Shown in pieces: positions 34,901-42,716 of a DNA stretch of 64,000 nucleotides. The notes beneath the pieces are model-generated. The model did no database searches and was not told the DNA's origin. It worked only from the letters and a program-made list of their open reading frames with translations. Made by a program: the position numbers and the translations under genes. Every line of letters starts with the position of its first letter. The first letter of the stretch is position 1. The DNA comes from Chitinophagaceae bacterium (GTDB lineage Bacteria; Bacteroidota; Bacteroidia; Chitinophagales; Chitinophagaceae), in assembly GCA_947447465.1 (NCBI GenBank), contig CANFKE010000002.1:62001-126000 (forward strand). Reading direction: 5' to 3'.

Positions 34901-37180
34901 AAAGAGATCAATGCCAGGCGAATTTATGAGATCGGTAGTGGGGCAGGACAAATTATGTTTGAACTGGCTGATGGTATCGATTACTACATGGCAACAGACT
35001 ATGCGCAGGCAGCAATTAATAATATCAAATCACGACTGACTGCAGACGAGTCAAGGTGGAAACATGTTTATGCCAGTGTTGCAGCAGCTGATGATTTCTC
35101 TGTAGTTGGAGATACTTCACTTGATCTGATACTTATCAATAGTGTAGCCCAGTATTTCCCGAAAACCGAATACATGATCAATGTAGTTCGTCAAGCAGTA
35201 AATAAGTTAGATAAAGGGGGCTGTTTGTTCATTGGAGATATGCAAGGTATGGCTTCGCTGGAAATGTATCATTCAATGGATCATTTTCCGCGATCTTCAG
35301 GTAATACTTCCGTAAGACAGTTCAGAGAGGTTGTTGATAACAGAATGAGAATAGAAGAGGAGTTCGTTGCTGATCCTGCATTTTTCTATTTACTTCCACA
35401 GTTGATACCTCATATAACCGGTGTAGATGTTCAACTCAGACATGGTCAGTCTGTCAATGAGACCACTAAGTATCATTATGATGTATGGTTGTATGTCGGG
35501 ATAACACCTGAAGTCTTTGAGGCTACCATTATAAATGATTGGAAGGATATATCGACTATTGAAAAAGTTGAAGGCATCTTACGATCGAATAGAGGCAATG
35601 TAATTGAGTTGAAACATATTGTCAATTCAAGGACTGTGAAAGACCATAAGCTCTTGCATCTATTGCATTCTGTTGATCCGGGTATTAAGGTTGGTGATAT
35701 AAGAAAAGAGGTTGAAGCTGCCAATGGAGGAATCCATCCTGATATATTTTGGGACATAGCTGATAAGAATGATTATCGGGCACATATACGTTGGACAACT
35801 GATGGCACAGACGGCATGTATGATGTTGTATTTATTCCGGTTTCAGATAAACTAACATTGCCTGTATGCCCGGTGGATATAGCAGACGCAGATATCTATG
35901 GATTTGCCAGAACTCCGGTCATCAATAATGAGGTCCATGTGCCCGCTGAATTGGTCGATATGTGGAAGAAAAACTTACATGATGTGCTACCTGCTTATAT
36001 GGTGCCGGATGAGTTCATTGTGTTGCAAAAATTTCCCTTAACGCCCAACGCCAAAATTGATAGAAAAGCACTTCCAAGACCACAGATAAAGAGGGATGTT
36101 GACAAGCAAAATAAAAGAACAGTGCTGACTGTTAATGAGCAACTTGTGACTGATATTTGGAGAGATGTCTTAGGCTTGACAGATCTTGACCCCGGTGATG
36201 ATTTCTTTCAACTTGGAGGTCATTCCCTTCTTGCTGTAAAAGTGATGGTTGCAATTGAAAAGAAGACAGGAAAGCGCTTGCCAATTGCCACTTTATTCAA
36301 TAATTCAACTATTGAAAAACTTGCCGCACAATTGAGCGATGAAAAACCTGAGGTAGTTTGGGATTCTTTAGTGCCAATAAGAACTTCGGGATCTAAAACT
36401 CCGGTATTCCTGGTTCATGGTGGAGGTATGAATGTGCTCTTGTTCAAATCAATCATTGAGTTCTTCGACGAAGATCAGCCTGTATATGGGGTTCAAGCTT
36501 TAGGATTCAATCATAGAACAGATGTTCCAAACACTATTCAGGCTATAGCTAAAAGGTATATACAGGAAATTTTAAAAGTTCATCCATCAGGGCCATATGC
36601 ATTAGCAGGTTACTCCCTCGGAGGATTTCTTGCTTTTGAAATGGCTCGCCAGTTAAAAGCATTGGATAAAGTAGTGTCTTTTCTTGGTGTTATGGATACT
36701 TATGCTGGTAATAACATGTTTATTCCCAATAAGACCACACGTACAGTAAAAAAGATCGCCCGCCAATTCAATAAGATCCCGTTTTATACTAAGTCATTTA
36801 TAGATAATCCTAAAGAAGCTTTTGAATATCAATTACTAACGGTTCAAAGAAGATTACAGAAAATTCAGACAGATGGGCCATTGATCCCTGAAGATACTTT
36901 TAATGAGTATGAAACGACTGTCTATAAAAAATATAGTGATGCCTTGGATAATTATGTGCTTACTCCTTTGGACATAAAGGTGGTTTTATTCAGGGTAAAA
37001 AAACGAGTGTATTTTCTTGATGATCTTGTGCATCTGGGATGGGATAAATTTGCACTGATGGGGGTAGATGTATATGAAGTGCCAGGAGACCACAAGACAT
37101 TCCTGTTTCCACCTAATAGTAAGGAGTTTGCTAAGGTGATGCAACAGGCATTGGATAAGGAAATGAAGAAACGGTCATAA
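31958..37180 (+). CDS. NRPS module: C-A(with inserted methyltransferase)-PCP-TE
   Basis: It begins 18 bp after the hybrid synthase and takes over its product. Condensation domain: HHIIGDG at about 154-160. Adenylation domain: about 470-900, core YTSGSTGKPKG near 623, FDIAGLE with Asp669, YGPTETT near 760. Between core motifs A8 (about 866-884) and A10 (NAKIDRKAL, about 1365) about 400 residues are inserted, carrying the SAM motif YEIGSGAGQ from 990; this is the usual position of N-methyltransferases. PCP: LGGHSLL with Ser1423. Thioesterase: GYSLGG with Ser1553 and probable His1712 (GDHKTF). Lining the pocket up by eye gives D-I-L-Q-M-S-M-I-W, close to the glycine code D-I-L-Q-L-G-L-I-W. Inference: it adds an N-methylated glycine-like residue and releases the product. 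Confidence 0.92.
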   Translation: MISFIPVDFDPFEEERTIEKITFTNEPQREIWLSCIIGGAEANLSYNESVSLKIDGELRFELLKEAIDNLVLRHEALRATVSPNGEQLIIYKNIPTGLVLTDISLLGRNDAKEVFHSFLKKEMNTELDIHEGPLFKVFLHKTADKEYYLTIIKHHIIGDGWSTGIILEDLSKMYNALLKNEHLVLPPAAQISDYASAQVNFKLSKSYRDTEKYWLDLYKDDVPVVDVPTDRPRPHTKTYKGNRSDHPVSKQMADQLKAVGAKQGASLVTTLLAAFEIFLYKVTRQKDLVVGLPSSGQAASGLTDVVGHCVNLLPLKTHIDTTISFADYLKRRKSEVLDAYDHQRLTFGELIKKLYITRDPSRIPLVPVMFNIDMGMDNSVAFDGLKFKLISNPREYETFEIYLNATGSKDGIILEWSYNTDLFDIATINSFNESYEDILKKIIASPVTTIEELAGLQSIDIIVPEVQFSIDPDRTFINQFEEAVAKYADSVAVVFNTVPYTYKQINDKTDQLSTLLQQKGIGKGDIVAISIDRSIEMLVCMIGVMKAGATYLPLDPEYPLDRTRFMLHDSCSKLLITSKEYKYKFLGITKELIIDEVWASLGIYIKQKARQPIEGKDIAYLLYTSGSTGKPKGVKITHTNLVNFLVSMQVLPGITENDRLLAITSISFDIAGLELYLPLISGAVVVLAETEATKDGRLLIYLLEKEKISIMQATPSTWQMLLDSGWEKRSDLIMLSGGEALPKELADKLLQRGTSLWNMYGPTETTIWSTVKQVMPGEKLITIGKPINNTTVFVMDEYGKPLPMGAAGELYIGGAGVADGYHDRPELTEEKFVVDSSASNTRQRLYRTGDLVKIQQNGELVCLGRIDHQVKIRGHRIELGEIESIAAEQPGVKQAVVVAREDAPNDKRLVAYLTLNDKQDNAGHPSWKDRWDTLYETGAQKKQNESSDNANIDGTLLESLENSEELTKQLAEWLQTSVTRIKEINARRIYEIGSGAGQIMFELADGIDYYMATDYAQAAINNIKSRLTADESRWKHVYASVAAADDFSVVGDTSLDLILINSVAQYFPKTEYMINVVRQAVNKLDKGGCLFIGDMQGMASLEMYHSMDHFPRSSGNTSVRQFREVVDNRMRIEEEFVADPAFFYLLPQLIPHITGVDVQLRHGQSVNETTKYHYDVWLYVGITPEVFEATIINDWKDISTIEKVEGILRSNRGNVIELKHIVNSRTVKDHKLLHLLHSVDPGIKVGDIRKEVEAANGGIHPDIFWDIADKNDYRAHIRWTTDGTDGMYDVVFIPVSDKLTLPVCPVDIADADIYGFARTPVINNEVHVPAELVDMWKKNLHDVLPAYMVPDEFIVLQKFPLTPNAKIDRKALPRPQIKRDVDKQNKRTVLTVNEQLVTDIWRDVLGLTDLDPGDDFFQLGGHSLLAVKVMVAIEKKTGKRLPIATLFNNSTIEKLAAQLSDEKPEVVWDSLVPIRTSGSKTPVFLVHGGGMNVLLFKSIIEFFDEDQPVYGVQALGFNHRTDVPNTIQAIAKRYIQEILKVHPSGPYALAGYSLGGFLAFEMARQLKALDKVVSFLGVMDTYAGNNMFIPNKTTRTVKKIARQFNKIPFYTKSFIDNPKEAFEYQLLTVQRRLQKIQTDGPLIPEDTFNEYETTVYKKYSDALDNYVLTPLDIKVVLFRVKKRVYFLDDLVHLGWDKFALMGVDVYEVPGDHKTFLFPPNSKEFAKVMQQALDKEMKKRS

Positions 37181-37208
37181 ATTTGGCATAGACCAATCCC
37201 ATTCCTCC

Positions 37209-37730
37209 ATGAGATACAATTTTAATACTGACAGGCTTACATTGAGTAGGTTGGATTTGGACGACGCATCCTTTATTTATGAATTGGTAAATTCAGAAGG
37301 TTGGCTACAGTTCATAGGTGATAGAAATGTAAAGAACATAACAGATGCTAAGGATTATGTGCAGCGAATAAAGGATAATGAAAATGTTACCTATTGGGTA
37401 GTACGAACAATAATAGAAACTGTGCCAATAGGTATCATTACTTTGATCAAACGAGATTATCTGGAGTACTCGGATATTGGATTTGCGTTTCTTTCTGAAT
37501 ATATGGGTAAAGGGTATGCATATGAAGGGGCATTGGCTGTGTTGAATGGAATAACCAATGATCTACTATATCCTCGTCTATTAGCGATCACTGTAGGTGA
37601 GAACGTAAATTCTATAAAACTGCTTGAAAAATTGGGATTTCGAGCCGTCAGTGAAATAGTGCAAGAGGGTGAAGTTTTGAAGTTATATTCTACACAGTAT
37701 ATAGGCTCCGAGAAGATCGAATATTTATAG
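37209..37730 (+). CDS. GNAT-family N-acetyltransferase (RimJ/RimL-like)
   Basis: This 173-aa single GNAT domain begins FNTDRLTLSRLDLDDASFIYEL, the usual start of the Acetyltransf_3/RimJ-RimL branch, and contains the acetyl-CoA-binding segment SEYMGKGYAYEGALAV near residue 97 and the ENVNSIKLLEKLGFR segment near 136. It starts 28 bp after the NRPS stop codon and ends at a terminator, so it is the last gene of the biosynthetic operon. It may acetylate the free beta-amine of the product, for maturation or self-protection, but similar enzymes acetylate ribosomal proteins or unrelated amines, so the role is an inference. Confidence 0.85.
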   Translation: MRYNFNTDRLTLSRLDLDDASFIYELVNSEGWLQFIGDRNVKNITDAKDYVQRIKDNENVTYWVVRTIIETVPIGIITLIKRDYLEYSDIGFAFLSEYMGKGYAYEGALAVLNGITNDLLYPRLLAITVGENVNSIKLLEKLGFRAVSEIVQEGEVLKLYSTQYIGSEKIEYL

Positions 37731-37765
37731 CTTAATTATCTGATGGCGGTCAGATAGTAAAAACA

Positions 37766-37795
37766 AAACCCGTACTTTAAAAGTACGGGTTTATA
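37766..37795. terminator. Shared terminator between the NRPS operon and rpoD
   Basis: AAACCCGTACTT / AAGTACGGGTTT is a perfect 12-bp stem with loop TAA, T-rich on both strands, between two converging units. Confidence 0.85.
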
Positions 37796-37820
37796 ATATA
37801 AATAGCATGTGTATAATTGA

Positions 37821-38696
37821 TTAATTACCTAAGTAAGTCTTCAGCAACTGGCAGCGGCTGGCCGTGCGCAGTTTTGTGATAGCTTTATCCTTGATCTGTC
37901 TTACGCGTTCGCGGGTAAGTGAGAATTTATCACCTATATCTTCAAGGCTCATCGGGTTGGCAACACCAATACCAAAGTATAGTTTAATAACATCTCTCTG
38001 ACGGTCTGTAAGGGTACTCAAAGATCGCTCTATTTCGCAACGAAGTGATTCACCATGATATAGGTCTGCATCAGCTGCAACAGAGTTAGGGTTTTCAAGT
38101 ATGTCCAACAGGCTGTTGTCCTCGCTATCAACAAACGGGGCATCTACAGATACGTGGCGGGCAGCAACACCAAGTGTTGTTTCCACTTCTTCTGTACCTA
38201 TATCCAGCAATTCTGCAAGTTCTTCAGTAGAAGGCTCGCGCTCAAATTCCTGTTCAAGCTGAGAATATGCTTTACTTATTTTATTGGAAAGTCCTACTTT
38301 ATTGAGTGGTAAACGTACGATACGCGATTGTTCGGCAAGAGCCTGCAAAATTGACTGTCGTATCCACCATACTGCATAGGAGATAAATTTAAAACCTCTT
38401 GTTTCATCAAAGCGCTGAGCAGCTTTGATCAAGCCAAGATTACCTTCATTGATCAGGTCACTTAAAGAAAGTCCCTGATTCTGGTATTGCTTTGCCACCG
38501 ATACTACGAAACGAAGATTAGCTTTCGTTAGTTTTTCGAGTGCACGTTGGTCGCCTTGTTTAATTTTAATAGCTAGCTGAACTTCTTCTTCAGGTGTTAT
38601 AAGGTCCACTTTGCCTATTTCCTGCAAATACTTTTCAAGAGATTGGCTTTCACGATTAGTAATTGATTTCGTGATCTTTAGTTGACGCATAGACAT
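37821..38696 (-). CDS. rpoD: Primary (housekeeping) RNA polymerase sigma factor
   Basis: At 291 aa it lacks the long N-terminal region 1.1 and matches the short primary sigma of Bacteroidota, which begins [18 protein letters not shown] and has [14 protein letters not shown] as region 1.2. Region 2 includes [27 protein letters not shown] and the conserved [13 protein letters not shown]; region 4 ends with [15 protein letters not shown]. These sigma factors read the unusual -33 TTTG / -7 TAnnTTTG promoters that recur in this window. The annotated ATG gives two extra residues (MS) before the conserved MRQLKI; the inner ATG at 38690 is the likely true start. Its promoter at 38769-38800 is a full consensus match. 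Confidence 0.96.
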   Translation of the reverse strand: MSMRQLKITKSITNRESQSLEKYLQEIGKVDLITPEEEVQLAIKIKQGDQRALEKLTKANLRFVVSVAKQYQNQGLSLSDLINEGNLGLIKAAQRFDETRGFKFISYAVWWIRQSILQALAEQSRIVRLPLNKVGLSNKISKAYSQLEQEFEREPSTEELAELLDIGTEEVETTLGVAARHVSVDAPFVDSEDNSLLDILENPNSVAADADLYHGESLRCEIERSLSTLTDRQRDVIKLYFGIGVANPMSLEDIGDKFSLTRERVRQIKDKAITKLRTASRCQLLKTYLGN

Positions 38697-38768
38697 TGGC
38701 AGACAGTTGAGTGGTTAGAGATAGACTCAGAGTTATTGAAAACGAATAAATAGTGGTGTTTGTTAAAG

Positions 38769-38800
38769 CAAATCTAAGGTTCTTAACAATCCAACCCAAA
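38769..38800 (-). promoter_or_regulatory. Full -33/-7 promoter of rpoD
   Basis: On the minus strand TTTG (38800-38797), a 20-nt spacer and TAGATTTG (38776-38769) match both elements of the Bacteroidota promoter at the canonical spacing. The leader would be about 68 nt. This is the clearest two-element promoter in the window. Confidence 0.75.
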
Positions 38801-38940
38801 AAAAATTATGATTGTATTAACTAACTCAATACAATACCAATGATTTGATTTAAAAATATCTATTGAATTGACGAATAAAATTTTGTTTGTAACATCCTTT
38901 TTTTATTATTGCACTCTAAGAATTAAGTGAACAGTTCGAA

Positions 38941-39324
38941 ATGAGTAAGAAGAAAATAATGTATTCGGTAGAATTTCCCATTCGTTGCTCCCCGGGAATC
39001 TTGTTTGAGTTTTTATCAACACCCGTAGGATTGCAGGAGTGGTTTGCCGATAGGGTAGATCAGAGGGACCATAAGTTTTTCTTTACCTGGAACGGATCTA
39101 CAGAATGGGCTGAGGTTTTGGAAAATGTTGAGAATGAATTTATTAGATATCGTTGGGAGTATTATCCAAGCGATGAATTCTTTGAGTTCAGTATCGAACA
39201 GAGCCCTGTTACCAGTGAGACGATCCTGAGGATCACAGATTTTGCTGATAAAGGTGATATCAAGGATCAAGAGCAACTATGGAGTTCTCAGATCAGCGAT
39301 CTTAAGCACAGAATAGGCTCTTAG
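38941..39324 (+). CDS. START-like domain protein (SRPBCC/AHSA1-like)
   Basis: The 127-aa protein has the conserved Bacteroidota form: short KKKI N-terminus, SPGILFEFLSTPVGLQEWFADRV, FFTWNGSTEWAEV and a C-terminus ending EQLWSSQISDLKHRIGS. The fold is a helix-grip lipid- or hydrophobe-binding cup; the exact ligand and role are not established. It is divergent from rpoD over a 244-bp gap. A possible promoter (TTTG at 38882-38885, TATTATTG at 38904-38911, 18-nt spacing) lies upstream. Confidence 0.85.
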   Translation: MSKKKIMYSVEFPIRCSPGILFEFLSTPVGLQEWFADRVDQRDHKFFFTWNGSTEWAEVLENVENEFIRYRWEYYPSDEFFEFSIEQSPVTSETILRITDFADKGDIKDQEQLWSSQISDLKHRIGS

Positions 39325-39415
39325 GGAGTGTAAAGCAAATTGTAGGTATGTCAATTGCAAGATTGATGAACTTACCTTTATTGTAAATTCTTGAGAGGCA
39401 GAATAAAAAAAGTAA

Positions 39416-39446
39416 AAGGCCAACCAATGTTCATTTGGTTGGCCTT
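39416..39446. terminator. Bidirectional terminator between the START-like gene and dps
   Basis: AAGGCCAACCAA / TTGGTTGGCCTT is a perfect 12-bp stem with a 7-nt loop between two converging genes, with T-rich sequence on each strand. Confidence 0.82.
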
Positions 39447-39461
39447 ATCATTTGAACTAGT

Positions 39462-39935
39462 TTATTTGATCGAAGCAGAGTACATCCACACCAACTTCTC
39501 CTGTTGTTTGATGTAATCACTCATGAGTGAGTTTGTTCCTTCGTCGTTTGCATCTGCTGACATTGCCAATATCTCACGCTCTAATGTTAATAATGTGCTG
39601 AATGACTCTAATACGATACTTACAGCTTCCTTTCCTTTTGAGATATTAGTCACTTCTTTTATTGCTGAATTTCTGACATAGTCGCTGAAAGAGTGCAGAG
39701 GCGTATGACCTAAGGTAAGGATACGCTCCGCAATCTCATCAATTTTCAATAATGCGTCAGTGTACAGTTCTTCAAATTTTAGATGTAGTTCAAAGAATTT
39801 TTCACCGGTTATGTTCCAATGAAATCCACGTGCATTGATATAAAATAATTGATAGTTACTAAGCAGGTTGTTTAGTTTTTCTGCCAATTGTTTTCCCTGC
39901 TTTTCGTCAAGTCCTATCTGATTTTTTTTAGCCAT
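39462..39935 (-). CDS. dps: Dps family DNA-protection/ferritin-like protein
   Basis: It is a four-helix ferritin-like protein of 157 aa that forms a dodecamer, oxidises and stores iron, and protects DNA during oxidative stress or starvation. The ferroxidase ligands are visible: FHWNITGEKFFELHLKFEELY (His plus Glu/Asp), followed by DEIAERIL. The N-terminal tail is short with three lysines, and the last residues (YSASIK) match other Dps proteins. It has its own -7 box at 39954-39961. The oxidative-stress regulator OxyR is also encoded in this window (58.4 kb) and might control it. Confidence 0.93.
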   Translation of the reverse strand: MAKKNQIGLDEKQGKQLAEKLNNLLSNYQLFYINARGFHWNITGEKFFELHLKFEELYTDALLKIDEIAERILTLGHTPLHSFSDYVRNSAIKEVTNISKGKEAVSIVLESFSTLLTLEREILAMSADANDEGTNSLMSDYIKQQEKLVWMYSASIK

Positions 39936-39953
39936 GATGATCGTTTGTTTTTA

Positions 39954-39961
39954 CAAAGGTA
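39954..39961 (-). promoter_or_regulatory. -7 promoter box of dps
   Basis: Minus-strand TACCTTTG, about 18 nt before the ATG at 39935, giving a leader of about 14 nt. Confidence 0.5.
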
Positions 39962-40166
39962 GAGTGGTGATGTGAATTGAATTATAAGGTTTGATGATAG
40001 GGTAATGAGTAAAATAAATAGAAAGTTTCGGCTACAGGGCTATTTTTCTCCAATGAACTAATCGTCTTGAATTGTAAACGCATGTTTTGAACTTTTATAA
40101 GGACATAGATCAACATGAACAGAAGCGGTATTAAAGTCTATTTATTTATCCAGCCATTAGGATAAG

Positions 40167-40174
40167 TATATTTG
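40167..40174 (+). promoter_or_regulatory. -7 promoter box of rdgB, probably giving a leaderless mRNA
   Basis: TATATTTG ends four bases before the ATG at 40179, the same spacing as at rocD, so transcription is expected to begin at the start codon. Confidence 0.55.
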
Positions 40175-40178
40175 CAGT

Positions 40179-40757
40179 ATGGAACTGGTTATAGCATCTA
40201 ATAATAAGGGAAAGATCAGAGAAATAAAGCCTTTGATCGATGGCATTGAACTGTTATCGTTACAAGATGTTGGTTTTAATGAAGAAATAGAGGAGCCATT
40301 TCATACATTCGAACAAAATGCTTTGGCTAAGGCATCCGCCATACATGCATTTTGCCAGAAAAATACGTTTGCTGATGACAGTGGTATTTGTGTTAATGCG
40401 CTAAATGGTTTGCCGGGCGTAGATAGTGCACATTATTCCGGGTCAAGAGATGATGAGCAAAATTTGCAGAAATTGCTGCATGACCTGCAAGGGTCAGAGG
40501 ATCGCACTGCCTACTATAAGGCTGTTATTTGCCTTATTTGGGCCGATGAGGTCTATTACTTCGAAGGGATATGTAATGGTCGCATTACAGAAGTAAAGCA
40601 AGGTAGCGGAGGTTTTGGATATGATCCGATTTTCATACCAGACGGGTACGAACAAACTTTCGCAGAGTTACCAATGGATATAAAGAATAGTATTAGCCAC
40701 AGGGGGAAAGCTGTAAGAAAAATGGTCGAGTTTTTGAATACTATGAGTCAAAATTAA
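40179..40757 (+). CDS. rdgB: XTP/dITP diphosphatase (RdgB/HAM1)
   Basis: The enzyme hydrolyses non-canonical purine nucleotides (ITP, dITP, XTP) to monophosphates and keeps them out of DNA and RNA. The 192-aa length and the motifs are typical: ASNNKGKIREI at the N-terminus, TFADDSGICVNALNGLPGV near residue 66, and GGFGYDPIF near 145 followed by SHRGKAVRKM. A DUF2027/Smr gene follows 60 bp behind on the same strand with no terminator between, so they may be co-transcribed. Confidence 0.94.
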   Translation: MELVIASNNKGKIREIKPLIDGIELLSLQDVGFNEEIEEPFHTFEQNALAKASAIHAFCQKNTFADDSGICVNALNGLPGVDSAHYSGSRDDEQNLQKLLHDLQGSEDRTAYYKAVICLIWADEVYYFEGICNGRITEVKQGSGGFGYDPIFIPDGYEQTFAELPMDIKNSISHRGKAVRKMVEFLNTMSQN

Positions 40758-40817
40758 AGACCAAAGAAAGGTCAGTAAATCAATTGTTCGGGTTTACTTC
40801 AAAAAACGATAGGCATT

Positions 40818-41813
40818 ATGAAATTTACAATAGGGGATAAGGTATTATTGAAACGTACCGGAGAGGAAGGTCATGTAGTAGCGTTGATAGATAAACAGAT
40901 GATGGAGGTAGAAGTCAATGGTACTGCTTTTCCTGTATATATTGAAGATGTAGATCATCCTTACTTGAAATGGTTTACAGAAAAGAAACCCCAAAAGAAA
41001 AGTATTGCATTACCCGAGATACCGGTTGAACGGATCATTGAACGTAAGCCAAAGCTGGCAAGGGGTATTTATCTGTCTTTCGTTCCGGTTTTCAGAACAG
41101 AGGATATGGAAGAGGTCGTGGATTTTATCAAGATATACCTCCTGAATGAATTGCCGGTAGATATAAAATTCAGTTATGATGTGCAGCTGGCAAATAAAAG
41201 TATCTTCAAACATGAAGGTTCACTGCACTCTTTTGGTAATATTTATCTCAACAATGTGTCTTACAGCGACATGAATGATCAGCCACGTTTTACTTGGAAA
41301 GTCAGGGATATAGGTAATGAAAAAATGGAGATGGCGGAAGGTATAGTTCGTATCAGGCCAACAAAGTTATTTGAACATATTAATAATGTTATGCTGAACA
41401 GTGAACCCTCATTCAGCTATATGTTGATACAAGAGTTTTTGCCAAAGAAGAAACCGGAACCACAGATCAAGGCTGAACTAAAGGAGCCTGAGATGCAGGG
41501 GACTGTCAGTAAGCGAACATTAGAGCCGGCAAAGTATGAGTTAGACCTCCATATAGAGCAACTGGTAAAGAATGTTGCCGCACTCAGCAATGACGAGATC
41601 ATTAAAAAACAATTGGACACATTAGATAAATATCTTCACCTGGCCATAGCCCATCATCAGCAGACCATGATAGTCATACATGGTTTGGGGAAGGGTAAAC
41701 TTCGGGAAGAAGTGCATGCCATTTTGAAGAAAACACCGGAGGTAAAACGCTTTAAAAATGAATGGAGTGGCAAGTATGGTTTTGGGGCAACTGAGATAAC
41801 TTTCAGGTACTAA
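40818..41813 (+). CDS. DUF2027 protein with C-terminal Smr domain
   Basis: The N-terminal part has the DUF2027 pattern: FTIGDKVLLKRTGEEGHVVAL, a small beta-barrel of the MutS2-like KOW type, then a beta domain found in Bacteroidota. The C-terminal about 80 residues are a Smr domain with LDLHIEQL and the signature HGLGKGKLR, as in MutS2, where it nicks nucleic acid. Family members in Bacteroidota are of uncertain function; a nucleic-acid or ribosome-rescue role is an inference from the Smr domain. It ends 16 bp before a converging TPR gene. Confidence 0.85.
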   Translation: MKFTIGDKVLLKRTGEEGHVVALIDKQMMEVEVNGTAFPVYIEDVDHPYLKWFTEKKPQKKSIALPEIPVERIIERKPKLARGIYLSFVPVFRTEDMEEVVDFIKIYLLNELPVDIKFSYDVQLANKSIFKHEGSLHSFGNIYLNNVSYSDMNDQPRFTWKVRDIGNEKMEMAEGIVRIRPTKLFEHINNVMLNSEPSFSYMLIQEFLPKKKPEPQIKAELKEPEMQGTVSKRTLEPAKYELDLHIEQLVKNVAALSNDEIIKKQLDTLDKYLHLAIAHHQQTMIVIHGLGKGKLREEVHAILKKTPEVKRFKNEWSGKYGFGATEITFRY

Positions 41814-41829
41814 AGCTGAATAATATTTG

Positions 41830-42705
41830 TTATTTCTTTCTTGCAGTTTTGGCAGTTGCTGCTTGCAGCCCTTCATGTGCACCTTCATTATCGGGATCTA
41901 GAGTAAGGCATTTCTTAAAACAAGCGATGGCTTTAGCAAATTGATCGTCAGAGTAATAGGCACCGCCCATATTATACCAAAGATCAACATTGTTGGGATC
42001 AAAAGCCAAACCCTTTTTAAATTCAAGTACAGCTTCTTTATATTTAGATTTTTTTCCGTAAGTCTCCCATCCATTGCGATTGTAATAATCGGCATAAGAT
42101 GGAGATAATTTAGAGATGCCTTCATAGCTAGAGTCCAATTCCTTCATCATTCTGAACGCCTCAATTGAGCTATCCATATTGCCTACATAGTACCACGCAA
42201 TTGCCAGATTATAATAGCATTCAATACATTTAGTATTAACTGTCAGTATATCTTTAGTAAGTTGAATGCTTTTTGTCAATAAAGATTTTGGTTTTGTCTT
42301 TAATGAGTCTCCTGCGAATTGATCTATCATGTAAGATGCAGCAGCAAAACTATCAAGCGAATGCAGATAATAAGGCATAAATAACAATTCTATCTGGCTG
42401 CTTGTATTGCAACGAATGATTTTATTGCCTGGGTATAGTACAAGTTTTCCTTGTACCAAGTTGCCTGAATTATTCAATTCATAGGCTCCTTCCGGAGGTA
42501 AGGATGCAGAGTACAGTGGATCCTTATGCGTAAGCATATATCTGGTGCCCACTCTTGAAAGATGAATGACGTATTTATTGCCCCTTTTTTGCCTGTGTTT
42601 CGCATTGTAGACCATGAACCAATCACCGGTGTCCACATAAGATTGTGCCAGTAATTCTGATCTTACCAGCAACAATACTACAATAAGGACTAAGAGCCTT
42701 TTCAA
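41830..42705 (-). CDS. Exported tetratricopeptide-repeat protein
   Basis: The signal peptide ends LLA/Q at residues 20-21. The C-terminal half carries TPR units, including NLAIAWYYVGNMDSSIEAFR and YNMGGAYYSDDQFAKAIACF with the consensus small/large residue pattern. The N-terminal half (about 120 residues, WFMVYNAKHRQKRGNKY) does not resemble anything I recognise. It is the last gene of a three-gene minus-strand unit behind two GT-C/TPR membrane proteins (11 bp after the second), so it may be a periplasmic partner of these. The function is unknown. Confidence 0.78.
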   Translation of the reverse strand: MKRLLVLIVVLLLVRSELLAQSYVDTGDWFMVYNAKHRQKRGNKYVIHLSRVGTRYMLTHKDPLYSASLPPEGAYELNNSGNLVQGKLVLYPGNKIIRCNTSSQIELLFMPYYLHSLDSFAAASYMIDQFAGDSLKTKPKSLLTKSIQLTKDILTVNTKCIECYYNLAIAWYYVGNMDSSIEAFRMMKELDSSYEGISKLSPSYADYYNRNGWETYGKKSKYKEAVLEFKKGLAFDPNNVDLWYNMGGAYYSDDQFAKAIACFKKCLTLDPDNEGAHEGLQAATAKTARKK

Positions 42706-42716
42706 GATCCTATGGT

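Noticed and set aside
33365..36370. Treating the methyltransferase insert as an epimerase or second C domain
   Set aside because: It has the SAM motif YEIGSGAGQ and no HHxxxDG; its position between A8 and A10 is the usual one for methyltransferases.
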